Shown here piece after piece: positions 46,151-57,800 of a stretch of DNA of 64,000 bases. Each line of letters begins with the position of its first letter. Position 1 is the first letter of the stretch. The notes under the pieces are model-generated. The model saw only the letters and a program-made list of their open reading frames with translations. It was not told the DNA's origin and searched no databases. A program made the position numbers and the translations under genes. Origin of the DNA: Charina bottae (lineage: Eukaryota > Chordata > Lepidosauria > Squamata > Charinaidae); NCBI GenBank assembly GCA_023362775.1, contig JALMGJ010000017.1:22971001-23035000 (forward strand), given 5' to 3'.

Positions 46151-48740
46151 AGCCTGACTAATCTGCAGGCAGGAACTTTGTCAGTTTTTATATTTATACA
46201 GTTCCTAATGGGATGTGTTCTGCTTTATTTTAGTATTTATTATTTGTATTATAAATTAGACAAAACCATCAGAACAGAATTGTAAGTGCAAATCATATGA
46301 GTGAAATTACATATTTTAATGCCATTCGAATGTCATAATACATGGAAATCCAGCATCAATCTTTCTGTTTACAAGTTTCAGTCTTGTAGTGCGTAGTTAT
46401 ATAGTAACCATTGTCTACCATATTTATCTCATACAAACAGAGGCAAAGTCTGATGCAGCTATGTCAGATTTGTACAAAACAAATCATAGGAGCATCTGTG
46501 GATAAAATAATTTAAGAACAAAATAGTAGTACATATGTTAGTAGATTGAAATGGTATCTATGGTGACCACACATAGATAAAGAAGAAACCATTTCGGCTG
46601 AATTAAGCTGATTCAGGGTTCACAAACCCTTCACATAATATTTTAGCTTTAAAAAAAACAAGATGAGAGGTCAGAGCTAAAACAATTAATTCTTCTCAAT
46701 TCTGTTAATTTTGAAAACAAAAGTAGTGTAGTCTCACCTATAAACAAATCCCCTTAATAATCCTTTTAGGACTTCACTGGTATCTTTTTGGCTAAACAAA
46801 GAAAAAATATTATCTGTTTGCGTTTTCTGAAACTGAAACATAACTAATGGAGAAGACTGATAACAGAAAAAGTAATTCATTCTTTATTATTGTTCCCCTT
46901 GCTAGACATTATCTTAGCAGCTAGAAAATTACAATCCTTTTTTAAACCACCTATGATACCTAAATATATTTTATTCACATGTTAAGTTTTATATGCATTG
47001 CAAAATGTATGGTTTGCATAAATTCTCTCAACACTGACATGTAATTTCAGAAACTTGGGCCCACACACACTACACAAACCTCTTCAGATCCTTTAGGAGT
47101 TAATAGCCAAAATGTATACGTACTGTACTGTAATTATTAAACAACTGCTATAATGCAGTAAAGACGACTTTATACAACGGATCTTTCTCATCCCCTCATT
47201 AACATTGCAGTCTCCTGCCTTGTACCCAAAATCTGTTCTGTGGGGCAGGACCCCGTGGTGCAGATTTAGTGAGATGAGGAATATACATTGCTGGCAGATG
47301 GTGATCCATCAAAAACAGTACAATTGGATGTTATCTTTATTGTATTCTGCATTGTGAGTGGAGAGCCTGCACCTCTCCAGATATTCCTATCAACTCCAGT
47401 CAAAATTACCAATAATCAGGGAACCTCATTGTTACAATCTAATAACATCTTTTGATTCCCCACTCCTGCTGTATAACATCTTTTTTTCAGAGATTTAGAA
47501 AAGAGAGAGACTACAGTTGCTTCCATATACAGTAAAAATCTCAATTTAACAGACTGGAGGAGGGGACAGAGTATTTGTAAAACCCAAATGACCCATTAAA
47601 TCCAAATATATATAACTGGCATAGTTGATGTCATTTGTCTCATTTGCGTGGTGATGTAATTTACATTTACTATATAAATTATCAGAAGAGACTTTAGAAA
47701 CAATACACTTGTCCATTATTTGGAGGGTGAAGTTTGAAAATAATTTTGGTCCTTTGTATCTGAAGTCTCTTAAATCAAGTTATTTAATCTTTAAATTAAA
47801 CCAATTTTAGTGTGTATATGACTGTTTGTGTGCATGTTGTATCCCATGGGGTATTGTCTTTGATTTCTAACTCCCATCTTTGGATTTATAAATGTCCCAA
47901 GGCTTTTGCCCCTTTTCTTTCCTAAGAAAAGCAAGACAATGTATTCTGATCAGCAGCACTAAGCAGGGTGTCCTCAGGGGGGATCAAAAAAGTCAAGATG
48001 GTAGCCACAACTGCATGATCAAGGCCCCACCCCCCTTTTTACATGCAATGCTAAAGGGGGAAGGGCTTTGATTGTGCAGTTGGAGGTGTCATCTTGACTT
48101 TTGGGACCCTCCTTCCCCCCCATAGATGACCCTGGCACTAAAAGCTCTCCATCTGGATGAACTTCAAGTAAAAACTATAAGTTTGGGCAATCCCCAGTTG
48201 TAGACAAGAATACAAAATTATTGTAGGAAATTGTTTGGGAGAAAGCGGGTTCTCTTTCTGCTCCAATCATTGCTGGGGCTCCAATTCACCAGAAATGGCT
48301 CTGCTCTAAACCCTTTAACCACAGAAATCAATAAGGGAAGCTTTTCACATTATGGAAATGGTTATTTTCTTCTTCTGATTGTTAGATATTAGCCTTCTAT
48401 TGAAGGCACTGGATTATCAACTCTCCTGTCCATCCCACCCTGAGATGCCAGTCCCCCACTGCCACCATGAATGGGTTCAGGTGATATTTTGACACCTCCA
48501 CAGAAAGCAGAAAATCAGTAGCTCTTCCTAATATGGAAATAAGAAGAGCATCCTCTTTTAAGTATTAGTTTTATATTCGTGTTTTAATTTAAAGCATAGA
48601 AATTCTGCCAGAAAAAAAATAGTTGGCTTTCCAAGGAAATTAAACAATCTCAGTTTTCAGGTTTCTCAAGTGTTATTCTGTATATCTTAAATAAACAGCA
48701 GTCCAATATTCAACAGATTTAATTATTAGGGAGGCAAAAA
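46151..48740. other. Intergenic, one palindromic repeat inside
   Basis: Apart from the inverted repeat at 47975-48120 nothing was recognised. Confidence 0.4.
47975..48120. repeat. Palindromic MITE-like inverted repeat
   Basis: The left arm AAAAGTCAAGATGGTAGCC...AACTGCATGATCAAGGCC faces the right arm GGGCTTTGATTGTGCAGTT...CATCTTGACTTTTGG, about 45 bp with mismatches. C/G-runs lie at centre and edges. No target duplication is evident. Confidence 0.6.
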
Positions 48741-48750
48741 TTAGCCTCAG

Positions 48751-50012
48751 ATACATATGCTCAAAATCCTACAAGCTAGGCTTCAGCAGTATGTGAACCG
48801 AGAACTACCAGAAGTGCAAGCTGGGTTTCGAAGAGGCAGAGGAACTAGAGATCAGATTGCCAACATTCGCTGGATCGTGGAAAAAGCAAGAGAGTTCCAG
48901 AAAAACATCTACTTCTGCTTCATTGACTACGCTAAAGCCTTTGATTGTGTGGATCACAACAAACTGTGGCAAATTCTTAAAGAGATGGGAGTACCAGACC
49001 ACCTTACCTGTCTCCTGAGAAACCTGTATGCGGGTCAAGAAGCAGCAGTTAGAACCGGACATGGAACAACCGATTGGTTCAAAATTGGGAAAGGAGTACG
49101 ACAAGGCTGTATATTATCACCCTGCTTATTTAACTTATATGCAGAGTACATCATGAGAAATGCCGGGCTGGATGAATCACAAGCCGGAGTTAAGATTGCC
49201 GGGAGAAATATCAACAACCTCAGATATGCAGACAATACCACCCTAATGGCAGAAAGTGAAGAGGAACTAAAGAGCCTCTTGATGAGGGTGAAAGGAGAGA
49301 GTGCAAAAGCTGGCTTGAAACTCAACATTAAAAAAACTCAGATTATGGCATCTGGTCCTATCACTTCCTGGCAAATAGAAGGGGAAGAAATGGAAGCAGT
49401 GACAGATTTTATTTTCTTGGGCTCCAAGATCACCGCAGATGGTGACTGCAGCCATGAAATTAAAAGACGCTTGCTCCTTGGGAGGAAAGCTATGGCAAAC
49501 CTAGACAGCATATTAAAAAGCAGAGACATCACCTTGCCGACAAAGGTCCGTATAGTTAAAGCTATGGTTTTTCCAGTAGTAATGTATGGCTGTGAGAGTT
49601 GGACCATAAGGAAGGCTGAGCGCCGAAAAATTGATGCTTTCGAACTGTGGTGCTGGAGAAGACTCTTGAGAGTCCCTTGGACTGCAAGGAGGTCAAATCA
49701 GTCAATCCTAAAGGAAATCAACCCTGACTGCTCATTGGAAGGACAGATGCTGAAGCTGAAGCTCAAATACTTTGGCCACCTAATGCGAAGAGAGGACTCA
49801 CTGGAAAAGACCCTGATGCTGGGAAAGATTGAAGGCAAAAGGAGAAGGGGACGGCAGAGGATGAGATGGGTAGATAGCATCACCGATGTAACGAACATGA
49901 ATTTGAGTAAACTCCGGGAGACAGTGGAGGACAGGAAGGCCTGGCGTGCTATGGTCCATGAGGTCACAAAGAGTCAGACATGACTAAACGACTGAACAAC
50001 AACAACAACAAA
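48751..50012 (+). mobile_element. BovB-related LINE, older subfamily, 5' truncated
   Basis: It holds the 3' ~1.26 kb of an RTE element and ends with a stop and an (AAC)n tail (49996-50012), unlike the young BovB whose 3' end reads AAACAACAAAAA. The target duplication is not clear. Confidence 0.85.
48757..49983 (+). pseudogene. RTE/BovB reverse transcriptase, partial, YADN
   Basis: The 408 codons are open. Residues 1-180 hold RT motifs EVQAGFRRGRGTRDQ, YFCFIDYAKAFDCVDHNKLW and GVRQGCILSPCLFNLYAEY. The catalytic box reads LRYADNTTLMA, where active RTE enzymes have YADD, so this enzyme should be inactive. The C-terminal part has FLGSKITADGDCSHEIKRR, YGCESWTIRKAERRKIDAFE and LKYFGHLMRREDSLEKTLML. 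The endonuclease domain is lost by 5' truncation. It is clearly diverged from the 1007-codon copy throughout, which suggests a separate, older subfamily. Confidence 0.85.
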
Positions 50013-50870
50013 CATGATCTGAAGCTTCCATTGTTTGCCTTGGTCCTAGACTCCCATAAATCTTTTGTGGCAATGTCCCACTTTCTGAGATTCCAGAAAT
50101 AAAGTACAGTTTTATACTGAACATGGTGTGACATTATTCTGAGTAAGCATGCATTGGATTGCACTCAGTCTCTCCATTTCCCCTAGCATTTCCCTGGTCA
50201 ATGGAAAGAGAGCAAGGTGGTGGGGCTGGTGGGGATTCTTCATCATGAGCTCTTGTTGGTGGGGTCCGGAGGCAAGTGTGGTTGATTAGGCCTGTGAGCT
50301 GATGAGATGTGTTAGTCATCAGATGAATTAATGCCCCACTTCCTGCGTACACAAGCAAGATTTTAACCCAAGCATGATCATTTTCTCCCACTCCTCTTCT
50401 TTTTTCTTATTTCCCCAATGCTTCACACTTTCCAATAGAGCAACTAATCAATACCTGCAAAGAAGGCATGGCTGGGAAAATCTCCCTTCCTTCCTCCTCC
50501 TCCTCCTCCTCCGGCCTGTGAGGCTTTGCAGAGCCTCTCTTTCCTTAGATTTTGCTTCCTTACATCATATGCTGTTCAATCTCTACAACAATAATAGTTT
50601 GTAGCTGTCTGATATTATAATCACCGTGGGAGTAATGACTTGAGATGTGCTATCTTTGGCATATTGACATTCTTGGTTATAAATATAATCCTGTGAGTTT
50701 GTTCCACGTAATGGCAACATTTCTTTTCAAAATAAAAATAACTTCTAAATAAGGAGTTGATGTCCCCAGAACAGCTGGTGTTGTTTGCACCGGATCTAGA
50801 ATCATCATTGGTGCCCATTTCCAGTTTAGATATGGGAAATTATTCTGACTCATCAGGATAATGTGCATAC
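50013..50870. other. Intergenic, (TCC)n at 50489-50512
   Basis: No gene was recognised. A short TCC trinucleotide array is present. Confidence 0.45.
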
Positions 50871-50878
50871 TCCTAGAG

Positions 50879-51081
50879 CAGAGCTTTCCAAACTGTGTGT
50901 CGGGACACGTTAGTGTGTCGGCTGCAGTGCCTGGGTGTGTCGCGGCTGCTGCTGCCTCCGAGCCCTGCCAGGATTCCACGCAGGTCCTAGTGCCTGCCTT
51001 GTGCCCTGCTGTAAGAGTGTGTTGCGAAATGATGCATGTCTAAAAAGGGTGTCATCAACATGAAAAGTTTGGAAAGCTCTG
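50879..51081 (-). mobile_element. hAT MITE family A, copy 8
   Basis: A 203-bp form with one internal module. The perfect 8-bp duplication tcctagag lies at 50871-50878 and 51082-51089. Confidence 0.9.
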
Positions 51082-51186
51082 TCCTAGAGTGTTCTGGGAA
51101 GTGAGCAGAAGGTCACCATGAGCAGCAGAGATATTGGAGTTTGTCTTATCAGCTCATGCTTTTCCCCTATCTTTCTTATTTTTATG

Positions 51187-51845
51187 TGCTCTACATGGGG
51201 CTACCCCTGAAGAGTATCCGGAAGCTTCAGCTGGTCCAGAGTGCGGCCGCACGGACAGTTATTGGTGCCGTAAAATCGGCTCATGTGACACCTCTGCTGC
51301 ACGAGCTGCATTGGGTTCCAGTTTGCTTCCGGGTCCAATTCAATGTGTTGGTTATCACCTTTAAAGCCCTACATGGCATGGGACCAGGTTACCTGAGGGA
51401 CCGTCTCACCCCCAGATCATTGACCGGCCCCACCCGGTCATGCAGAGAGGGCATGCTACAGACCCCATCAACAAAATAACTCCATCTAGCGGGGTCCAGG
51501 AGGCGGGCCTTCTCTGCAGTAGCACCCGCCCTTTGGAATATCTTGCCCCCGGAACTGAGGTGGGTTTCCTCGCGCCCGACCTTCCGGAAAGACTTGAAAA
51601 CCTGGTTCTGCCCCCTTGCTTGGGATGGGAATGCTACTAGTTCCTCCTGGGGGTGGCTGGTGCCATGAAGACCGCCCTATTATTAACATCTATTCCACTT
51701 GGATTTTATATTTATTTTATTGATGTTGTAATTTTATATTTATGTTTTTAATTTGTTTTATTGTGAACCGCCCAGAGTCCCCCGGTTGGGGGAGATGGGC
51801 AGTAATACAAATTTAAATAATAAATAAATAAATAAATAAATTTTT
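51187..51845 (+). pseudogene. L2-type LINE 3' end
   Basis: The first ~290 bp encode LYMGLPLKSIRKLQLVQSAA, then HVTPLLHELHWVPVCFRVQF and FKALHGMGPGYLRDRL, the same family as the copy at 37313. Frame is then lost. The 3' UTR ends with CGCCCAGAGTCCCCCGGTTG, an AATAAATA array and no visible target duplication. The copy is 5' truncated. Confidence 0.8.
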
Positions 51846-54260
51846 AGGAGAATCTAGACAGGAGAGTGTACAAAAGAAGAAGCTGTTTGAAGCTGCACAA
51901 TCTTCAGGAGACATGCAGACATAGACAAGGAGGCAAATATCATGATGACCTACAAGATATGTGCCATGTTTCTGTTCCTGCCAGAAGAGGATTCCAGCTA
52001 TGCTTGCACCAGGTCCAAGCTCATTACATTGCTGGAGGAGAAAGTGGAGGGTCTAGAGCAAGGGTCAGAAACTGCGGCTCGCGAGCCACATGCGGCTCTT
52101 TGGCCCCTTGAGTGTGGCTCTTCCAACCTCTCTAGTCTGGGGCGTCTAATCTGCCTGCGGCTGCCCCGCGCGCGTTTGTACATGCGCGTGCCCGTGTTTG
52201 GCCACCCGCCAGCCGGAGGGACGGAGCCGGGCCCCCTGAATGCTGAGGGGCCCACGGGTCGGGCGTCCCCCAGCTCCCATCCGTGGGGCTGCTCCGCCTT
52301 TGCCAGCCCTGAGCCTCGCTGCCCTGGACCTTGTTTGAGGAAAGCGTGTGGGGCCGCGGCGCAGGAGGCGCAAGCGGAGGCCGGGGAGCTGCGGCCGCCG
52401 CCAGATGGGAAGCGGAAAGGCCGGCAGGGGCTGCGGGAGCGAGATGGAGCTGCCCCTTCCGTGGCCGGAGCAGGCGAGGGCTGCGGCGTCCCGTCGCTGC
52501 AGGTTCTCCCGCTCCGCTCGGGAGGCGTGCCGTCCCTGCGCCCCTTCGGGTGCAGCCGCATCTTGCCGGCAGTGCGCGGAGGCCGGGACCTGGGTGTGTG
52601 TTATTTCAGTTACCAACACCTAATCGTTAGGCAATCAGGGTATTTAGTGCAGAAGTTGTATTTAATGACTCATCATATTGCTTGAGAAATATTTAACAGA
52701 AATATGACGCAGCCACTCGTTCAGTCCGCACGGGCCAACTGAACCTCCTTGCCGGAGGACGAGTGGCAGCGGGGCCGGGGGAAGCGCCCCCTGAGATGGT
52801 CGCGAGTGGAGTGGAAGGCGGGACGCTAAACTTCTCCACAGCGCTCCTTCTGCAGACAATACTAGATTAAAGTTGAGAATTTGGGGCTGATAAATACTAA
52901 GGGCACAACGCAGAGGAAGCAACTCACAAACAGCTGCTCTTTTTGTGAGAAAGTCGTCCCGGGAGGCACAAAACAAAGACGGACCGTCGGGGTTGGGGAG
53001 GAGCTCTGCCGGGGGATTTTGCAGAGGGGAGATTTCCAAGGGGCGCTGAGGAGAAGGTCTTCACGAAGGACCCCGGGGGAGGAGGCGGGGCGACGCTTCG
53101 CTCGCCGCCCGCCCGTCGCAACTTACCCGGACCCCGGGGGAGGTGGCGGGGCAACGCTTCGCTCGCCACCCGCCCATCGCAGCTTACTCGGACCCCGGGG
53201 GAGGTGCAGTGGCGGACGTGGCGGGGCAGGCGTGGCAGCGGGCATGGTGTGCGTGGCGGTGGCGGGCACTGCAGTGGGCGTGGCGGGCATGGCGGCAGCA
53301 GGCCCTAAGTGTGCGCGATTGGCTCCCACCCGCAAACCCCGCCCCTTCCACGCGATTGGCTCCCACCCTCAAACCCCGCCCCCTGGCTCTCGAGCATGTC
53401 AAAATGGCCCCTGGCATAAAAAAGTTTGCCGACCCCTGGTCTAGAGGCATGTCTGGTGACACTGAGACTCATCTGGAAACATGAGGAGTTTCTGGACAAG
53501 GCAGGAGGGTGACTGCAAAATGAACACAGGAAGAAGGAGACTCCTACAAAGAAAACATGAATCTCAGAGGAGGAGGGTTGGCTGCATGTAACTCAGAGGA
53601 CCAAGAGATTGTTGCTGAAGCTGCACCATCAATTTCAGGTCCTCTCCCAGGGGTTGACCCACCGATGTGTGAGGAAGGGATGGGAAGGAGAGAAGCTCAG
53701 GCTTCCTCAGAGGTGAGGAATCCCACGGCTGTCCAAGGAGGAAAAAGCCTGTGGTGGAGATGGGCAACTTGCTGCTGAGAGGAACCGCTATCTGCAGATC
53801 AGACATAATTTCAAGGGGAGAGTATTGTCTGCCAAGTGCAAAGATCCAGAATATGATGAAGAGGCTGACCTGACTAATCAAACCTACTGACCGTTATCCC
53901 TTTCTTGTTTCATGTTGGAATAAATGACACTGTCAAAAAGAACCTGGAAAACTATTGAAGGACAGCAAAAACTAGTCAGGAAAGCAAAAGAGTTTGGAGC
54001 ACAGGCGGCACTTTTGTCCATAATTCCAACTGAAGATCATGGCCTGAGGGAGGAACGGACGATTCTGAAACTGAACTGCTGGTTGAGGGGAAGGTATCCT
54101 TGAGAAAACTTTGGATTTCTGGACCGTGATCTACATTATCTATAGGAAGGGCTTCTGGTGAGGATGGGCTGAATTTCACAAAAACTGAGAAAAATGTTTG
54201 GAAGACACCTTTCTCAAGTCACCTGGTGGGTTTTAAACTAAATCTGGAGGTATAAGTAGT
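51846..54260 (+). pseudogene. CR1-like LINE ORF1, interrupted by an hAT
   Basis: Across the hAT insertion (removing 52059-53446, i.e. element plus one duplication copy) the frame runs KLITLLEEKVEGLEACLVTL and on to RLIWKHEEFLDKAGG, a leucine-rich coiled-coil segment of CR1-type ORF1. Further right, broken frames give LGARA-like AKEFGAQAALLSIIPTEDHG, LKLNCWLRGRYP and FGFLDRD. These resemble the esterase (SGNH-type) domain of CR1/L3 ORF1 proteins, which help form the RNA-protein particle. Stops and frameshifts are many. No ORF2 follows. Confidence 0.65.
52059..53438. mobile_element. GC-rich composite hAT element (1.38 kb)
   Basis: The ends are CAAGGGTCAGAAACTGC and GTTTGCCGACCCCTG, with the perfect 8-bp duplication gtctagag at 52051-52058 and 53439-53446. 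The left end continues with CTGCGGCTCGCGAGCCACAT, a pattern common in vertebrate Charlie/Buster-type elements. Most of the interior is very GC- and CpG-rich. It includes a ~62-bp tandem repeat at 53068-53210 and two CCAAT/GC-box units (ATTGG at 53318 and 53355). An AT-rich island lies at 52590-52700. No transposase is seen. Confidence 0.85.
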
Positions 54261-54450
54261 GGGGGGAAATTTTTTAGATAGGAATGGAAAGCCCAATACA
54301 CCCAAGTATCTGCTCCTTGGCTCAAAGACTAATTATGAAACTATGCCGAGGTTTTGCAAATGTTATGTATACTGTAGCACAAAATAAGGCACATTCCCAT
54401 ACTTTGAAACAGACTAGTAGCACACTTAACCAAAAAGGGAGCTGTTAATG

Positions 54451-54699
54451 CAGAGCTTTCCAAACTTTTCATGTTGGTGACACACTTTTTAGACATGCAT
54501 CATTTCACGACACACTCTTACAGCAGGGCACAAGGCAGGCACTAGGACCTGCGCGGAATCACAGCAGGTTTGGAGGCAGCAAGGCACAAGGCAGGCACTA
54601 GGACCTGCGTGGAAGCCAGGAGGCAGCAGCAGCCGCGACACACCCAGACACTGCAGCCGACACACTAACGTGTCCCGACACACAGTTTGGAAAGCTCTG
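54451..54699 (+). mobile_element. hAT MITE family A, copy 9
   Basis: It runs from CAGAGCTTTCCAAACTTTT to CAGTTTGGAAAGCTCTG, with the perfect 8-bp duplication tgttaatg at 54443-54450 and 54700-54707. It has two internal modules. Confidence 0.9.
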
Positions 54700-54858
54700 T
54701 GTTAATGGATAAGGTGAAAGGTGTAGCTCAGGATGACTGATAGTCAATGGGAAGAGTTCTAACCTGCCAGCAGGAAGTAAACTTAGTGATAAGAAATAAT
54801 AAAATATTTATTTATTACATGTTTATTCTGCTATAATTATATAAGACTCCTAGTGAGT

Positions 54859-57800
54859 TTTTGTTGTTTATTCGTTCAGTCGTTTCCGACTCTTCGTGAC
54901 TTCATGGACCAGTCCACGCCAGAGCTTTCTGTCGGCTGTCACCATCCCCAGCTCCCCAATGGTTGAGTCCGTCACCTCCAGAATACCATCCATCCATCTT
55001 GCCCTTGGTCGGCCTCTCTTCCTTTTGCCTTCCACTTTTCCTAGCATCAGCTTCTTCTCCAGGGTATCCTGTCTTCTCATTATGTGGCCAAAGTACTTCA
55101 GTTTTGCCTTTAATATCATTCCCTCAAGTGAGCAGTCTGGCTTGATTTCCTTGAGTATGGACTGGTTTGATCTTCTTGCAGTCCAAGGCACTCTCAGAAT
55201 TTTCCTCCAACACCACAGTTCAAAAGCATCTATCTTCCTTCGCTCAGCCTTCCTTATGGTCCAGCTCTCGCAGCCATAGGTTACTACAGGAAATACCATT
55301 GCTTTAACTATGCGGACCTTTGTTGTCAGTGTGATGTCTCTGCTCTTAACTATTTTATCAAGATTTGCCATTGCTCTCCTCCCAAGAAGTAGACGTCTTC
55401 TGATTTCCTGGCTGCAGTCAGCGTCTGCAGTAATCTTTGCGCCTAGAAATACAAAGTCTGTCACTGCCTCCACTTTTTCTCCCTCTATTTGCCAGTCATC
55501 AATCAAGCTCGTTGCCATAATCTTGGTTTTTTTGAGGTTTAACTGCAACCCAGCTTTTGCACTTTCTTCTTTCACCTTCGTCATAAGGCTCCTCAACTCC
55601 TCCTCGCTTTCAGCCATCAAAGTGGTATCATCTGCATATCTGAGATTGTTAATGTTTCTTCCAGCGATTTTAACTCCAGCCTTGGATTCCTCAAGCCCAG
55701 CATGTCGCATGATGTGTTCTGCGTACAGGTTGAATAGGTAGGGTGAGAGTATACAACCCTGCCGTACTCCTTTCCCAATCTTAAACCAGTCCGTTGTTCC
55801 ATGCTCTGTTCTTACCGTTGCTACTTGGTCGTTATACAGATTCCTCAGGAGGCAGACAAGATGACTTGGTATCCCCATACCACCAAGAACTTGCCACAAT
55901 TTGTTATGATCCACACAGTCAAAGGCTTTAGAATAGTCAATAAAACAGAAATAGATGTTTTTCTGAAATTCCCTGGCTTTCTCCATTATCCAGCGGATAT
56001 TGGCAATTTGGTCTCTAGTTCCTCTGCCTTTTCTAAACCCAGCTTGTACAGCTGGCAATTCTCGCTCCATGAATTGCTGGAGTCTACCTTGCAAGATCTT
56101 GAGCATTACCTTACTGGCATGTGAGATAAGTGCCACTGTTCGATAGTTTGAACATTCTTTAGTGCTTCCCTTTTTTGGTATGGGGATATAAGTTGATTTT
56201 TTCCAATCTGATGGCCATTCTTGTGTTTTCCAAATTTGCTGGCATATGGCATGCATCACCTTGACAGCATCATCTTGCAAGATTTTAAACAGTTCAGCTG
56301 GGATACCGTCATCTCCTGCTGCCTTGTTATTAGCAATGCTTCTTAAGGCCCATTCAACCTCACTCTTCAGGATGTCTGGCTCTAACTCACTGACCACACC
56401 GTCAAAGCTATCTCCAATATTATTATCCTTCCTATACAGATCTTCCGTATATTCTTGCCACCTTTTCTTGATCTCTTCTGCTTCTGTTAGGTCCTTGCCA
56501 TCTTTGTTTTTGATCGTACCCATTTTTGCCTGGAATTTACCTCTGATGTTTCTAATTTTCTGGAAGAGGTCTCTTGTCCTTCCTATTCTATTGTCTTCTT
56601 CCACTTCCGCATATTGCTTGTTTAAAAATAATTCCTTATCTCTTCTGGCTAACCTCTGGAATTTTGCATTTAATTGGGCATATCTCCCCCTATCACTGTT
56701 GCCTTTTGCTTTCCTTCTTTCTTGGGCTACTTCCAGTGTTTCAGCAGACAGCCATCTTGCCTTCTTTTTCTTTGGGACGTTTTTTGTTGCCGCCTCCTGA
56801 ACAATGTTGCGAACTTCTGTCCATAGTTCTTCTGGGACCCTATCTACTAAATCTAGTCCCTTAAATCTATTCTTCACCTCCACTGCATATTCCTTAGGAA
56901 TATTAGTGAGCTCATATCTAACTGATCTGTGGGTCTTCCCTATTCTCTTTAGTCTGATTCTAAATTTTGCAATAAGAAGTTCGTGATCTGAACTACAGTC
57001 AGCTCCAGGTCTTGTTTTTACCGACTGTATAGATGTCCGCCACCTTTGGCTGCAAAGGATGTAGTCAATCTGATTTTGGTGTCGACCATCTGGTGAAGTC
57101 CATGTATAAAGTCGTCTTTTAGGTTGTTGGAAGAGAGTGTTTGTTATGCACAGTGAGTTGTCTTGGCAAAATTCTATCAGCCTATGTCCTGCTTCATTTT
57201 GTTCTCCCAGACCATGCTTGCCTGTAATTCCAGGTGTCGTCTGACTACCCACCTTAGCATTCCAGTCTCCTGTAATGAAAATAACATCTCTTTTTGGTGT
57301 ATTATCTAGTATGTGCTGCAGATCCTCATAGAACTGATCTACTTCTGCTTCTTCAGCATCTGTGGTTGGGGCATATATTTGGATCACTGTGATGTTAAAT
57401 GGTTTCCCCTGAATTCGAATTGAGATCATTCTATCGTTTTTTGGATTGTATCCAAGTACTGCTTTAGCCACTTTATTATTAATTATGAAGGCTACTCCAT
57501 TTCTTCTGTGGTCCTCTTGTCCACAGTAGTAGATCTGGTGGTCATCTGATGTGAAGTGGCCCATCCCAGTCCATTTCAGTTCACTGACACCTAAAATGTC
57601 TATATTTAATCTTGACATCTCACCAATAACCACATCCAATTTGCCCTGGCTCATAGATCTTACATTCCAGGTTCCTATGGTGTGTTGATCTTTAGAACAT
57701 CGGATTCGTCGTTCACCACCAGCACCGTCGGCCGCTAGCCGTCCTTTCGGCTTTGAGCTAGCTGCGTCATCACATCTGGGGCTAGTTGAACGTATCCTCT

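Noticed and set aside
51942..52685. 247-codon plus-strand frame
   Set aside because: It begins in CR1-like ORF1 and runs into the GC-rich hAT at 52059. The fusion is accidental and most of the length is CpG-rich transposon DNA with few stops.
54896..56800. Several plus-strand frames opposite the BovB ORF
   Set aside because: They are antisense shadows of the 1007-codon ORF; codons mirror the LINE motifs.
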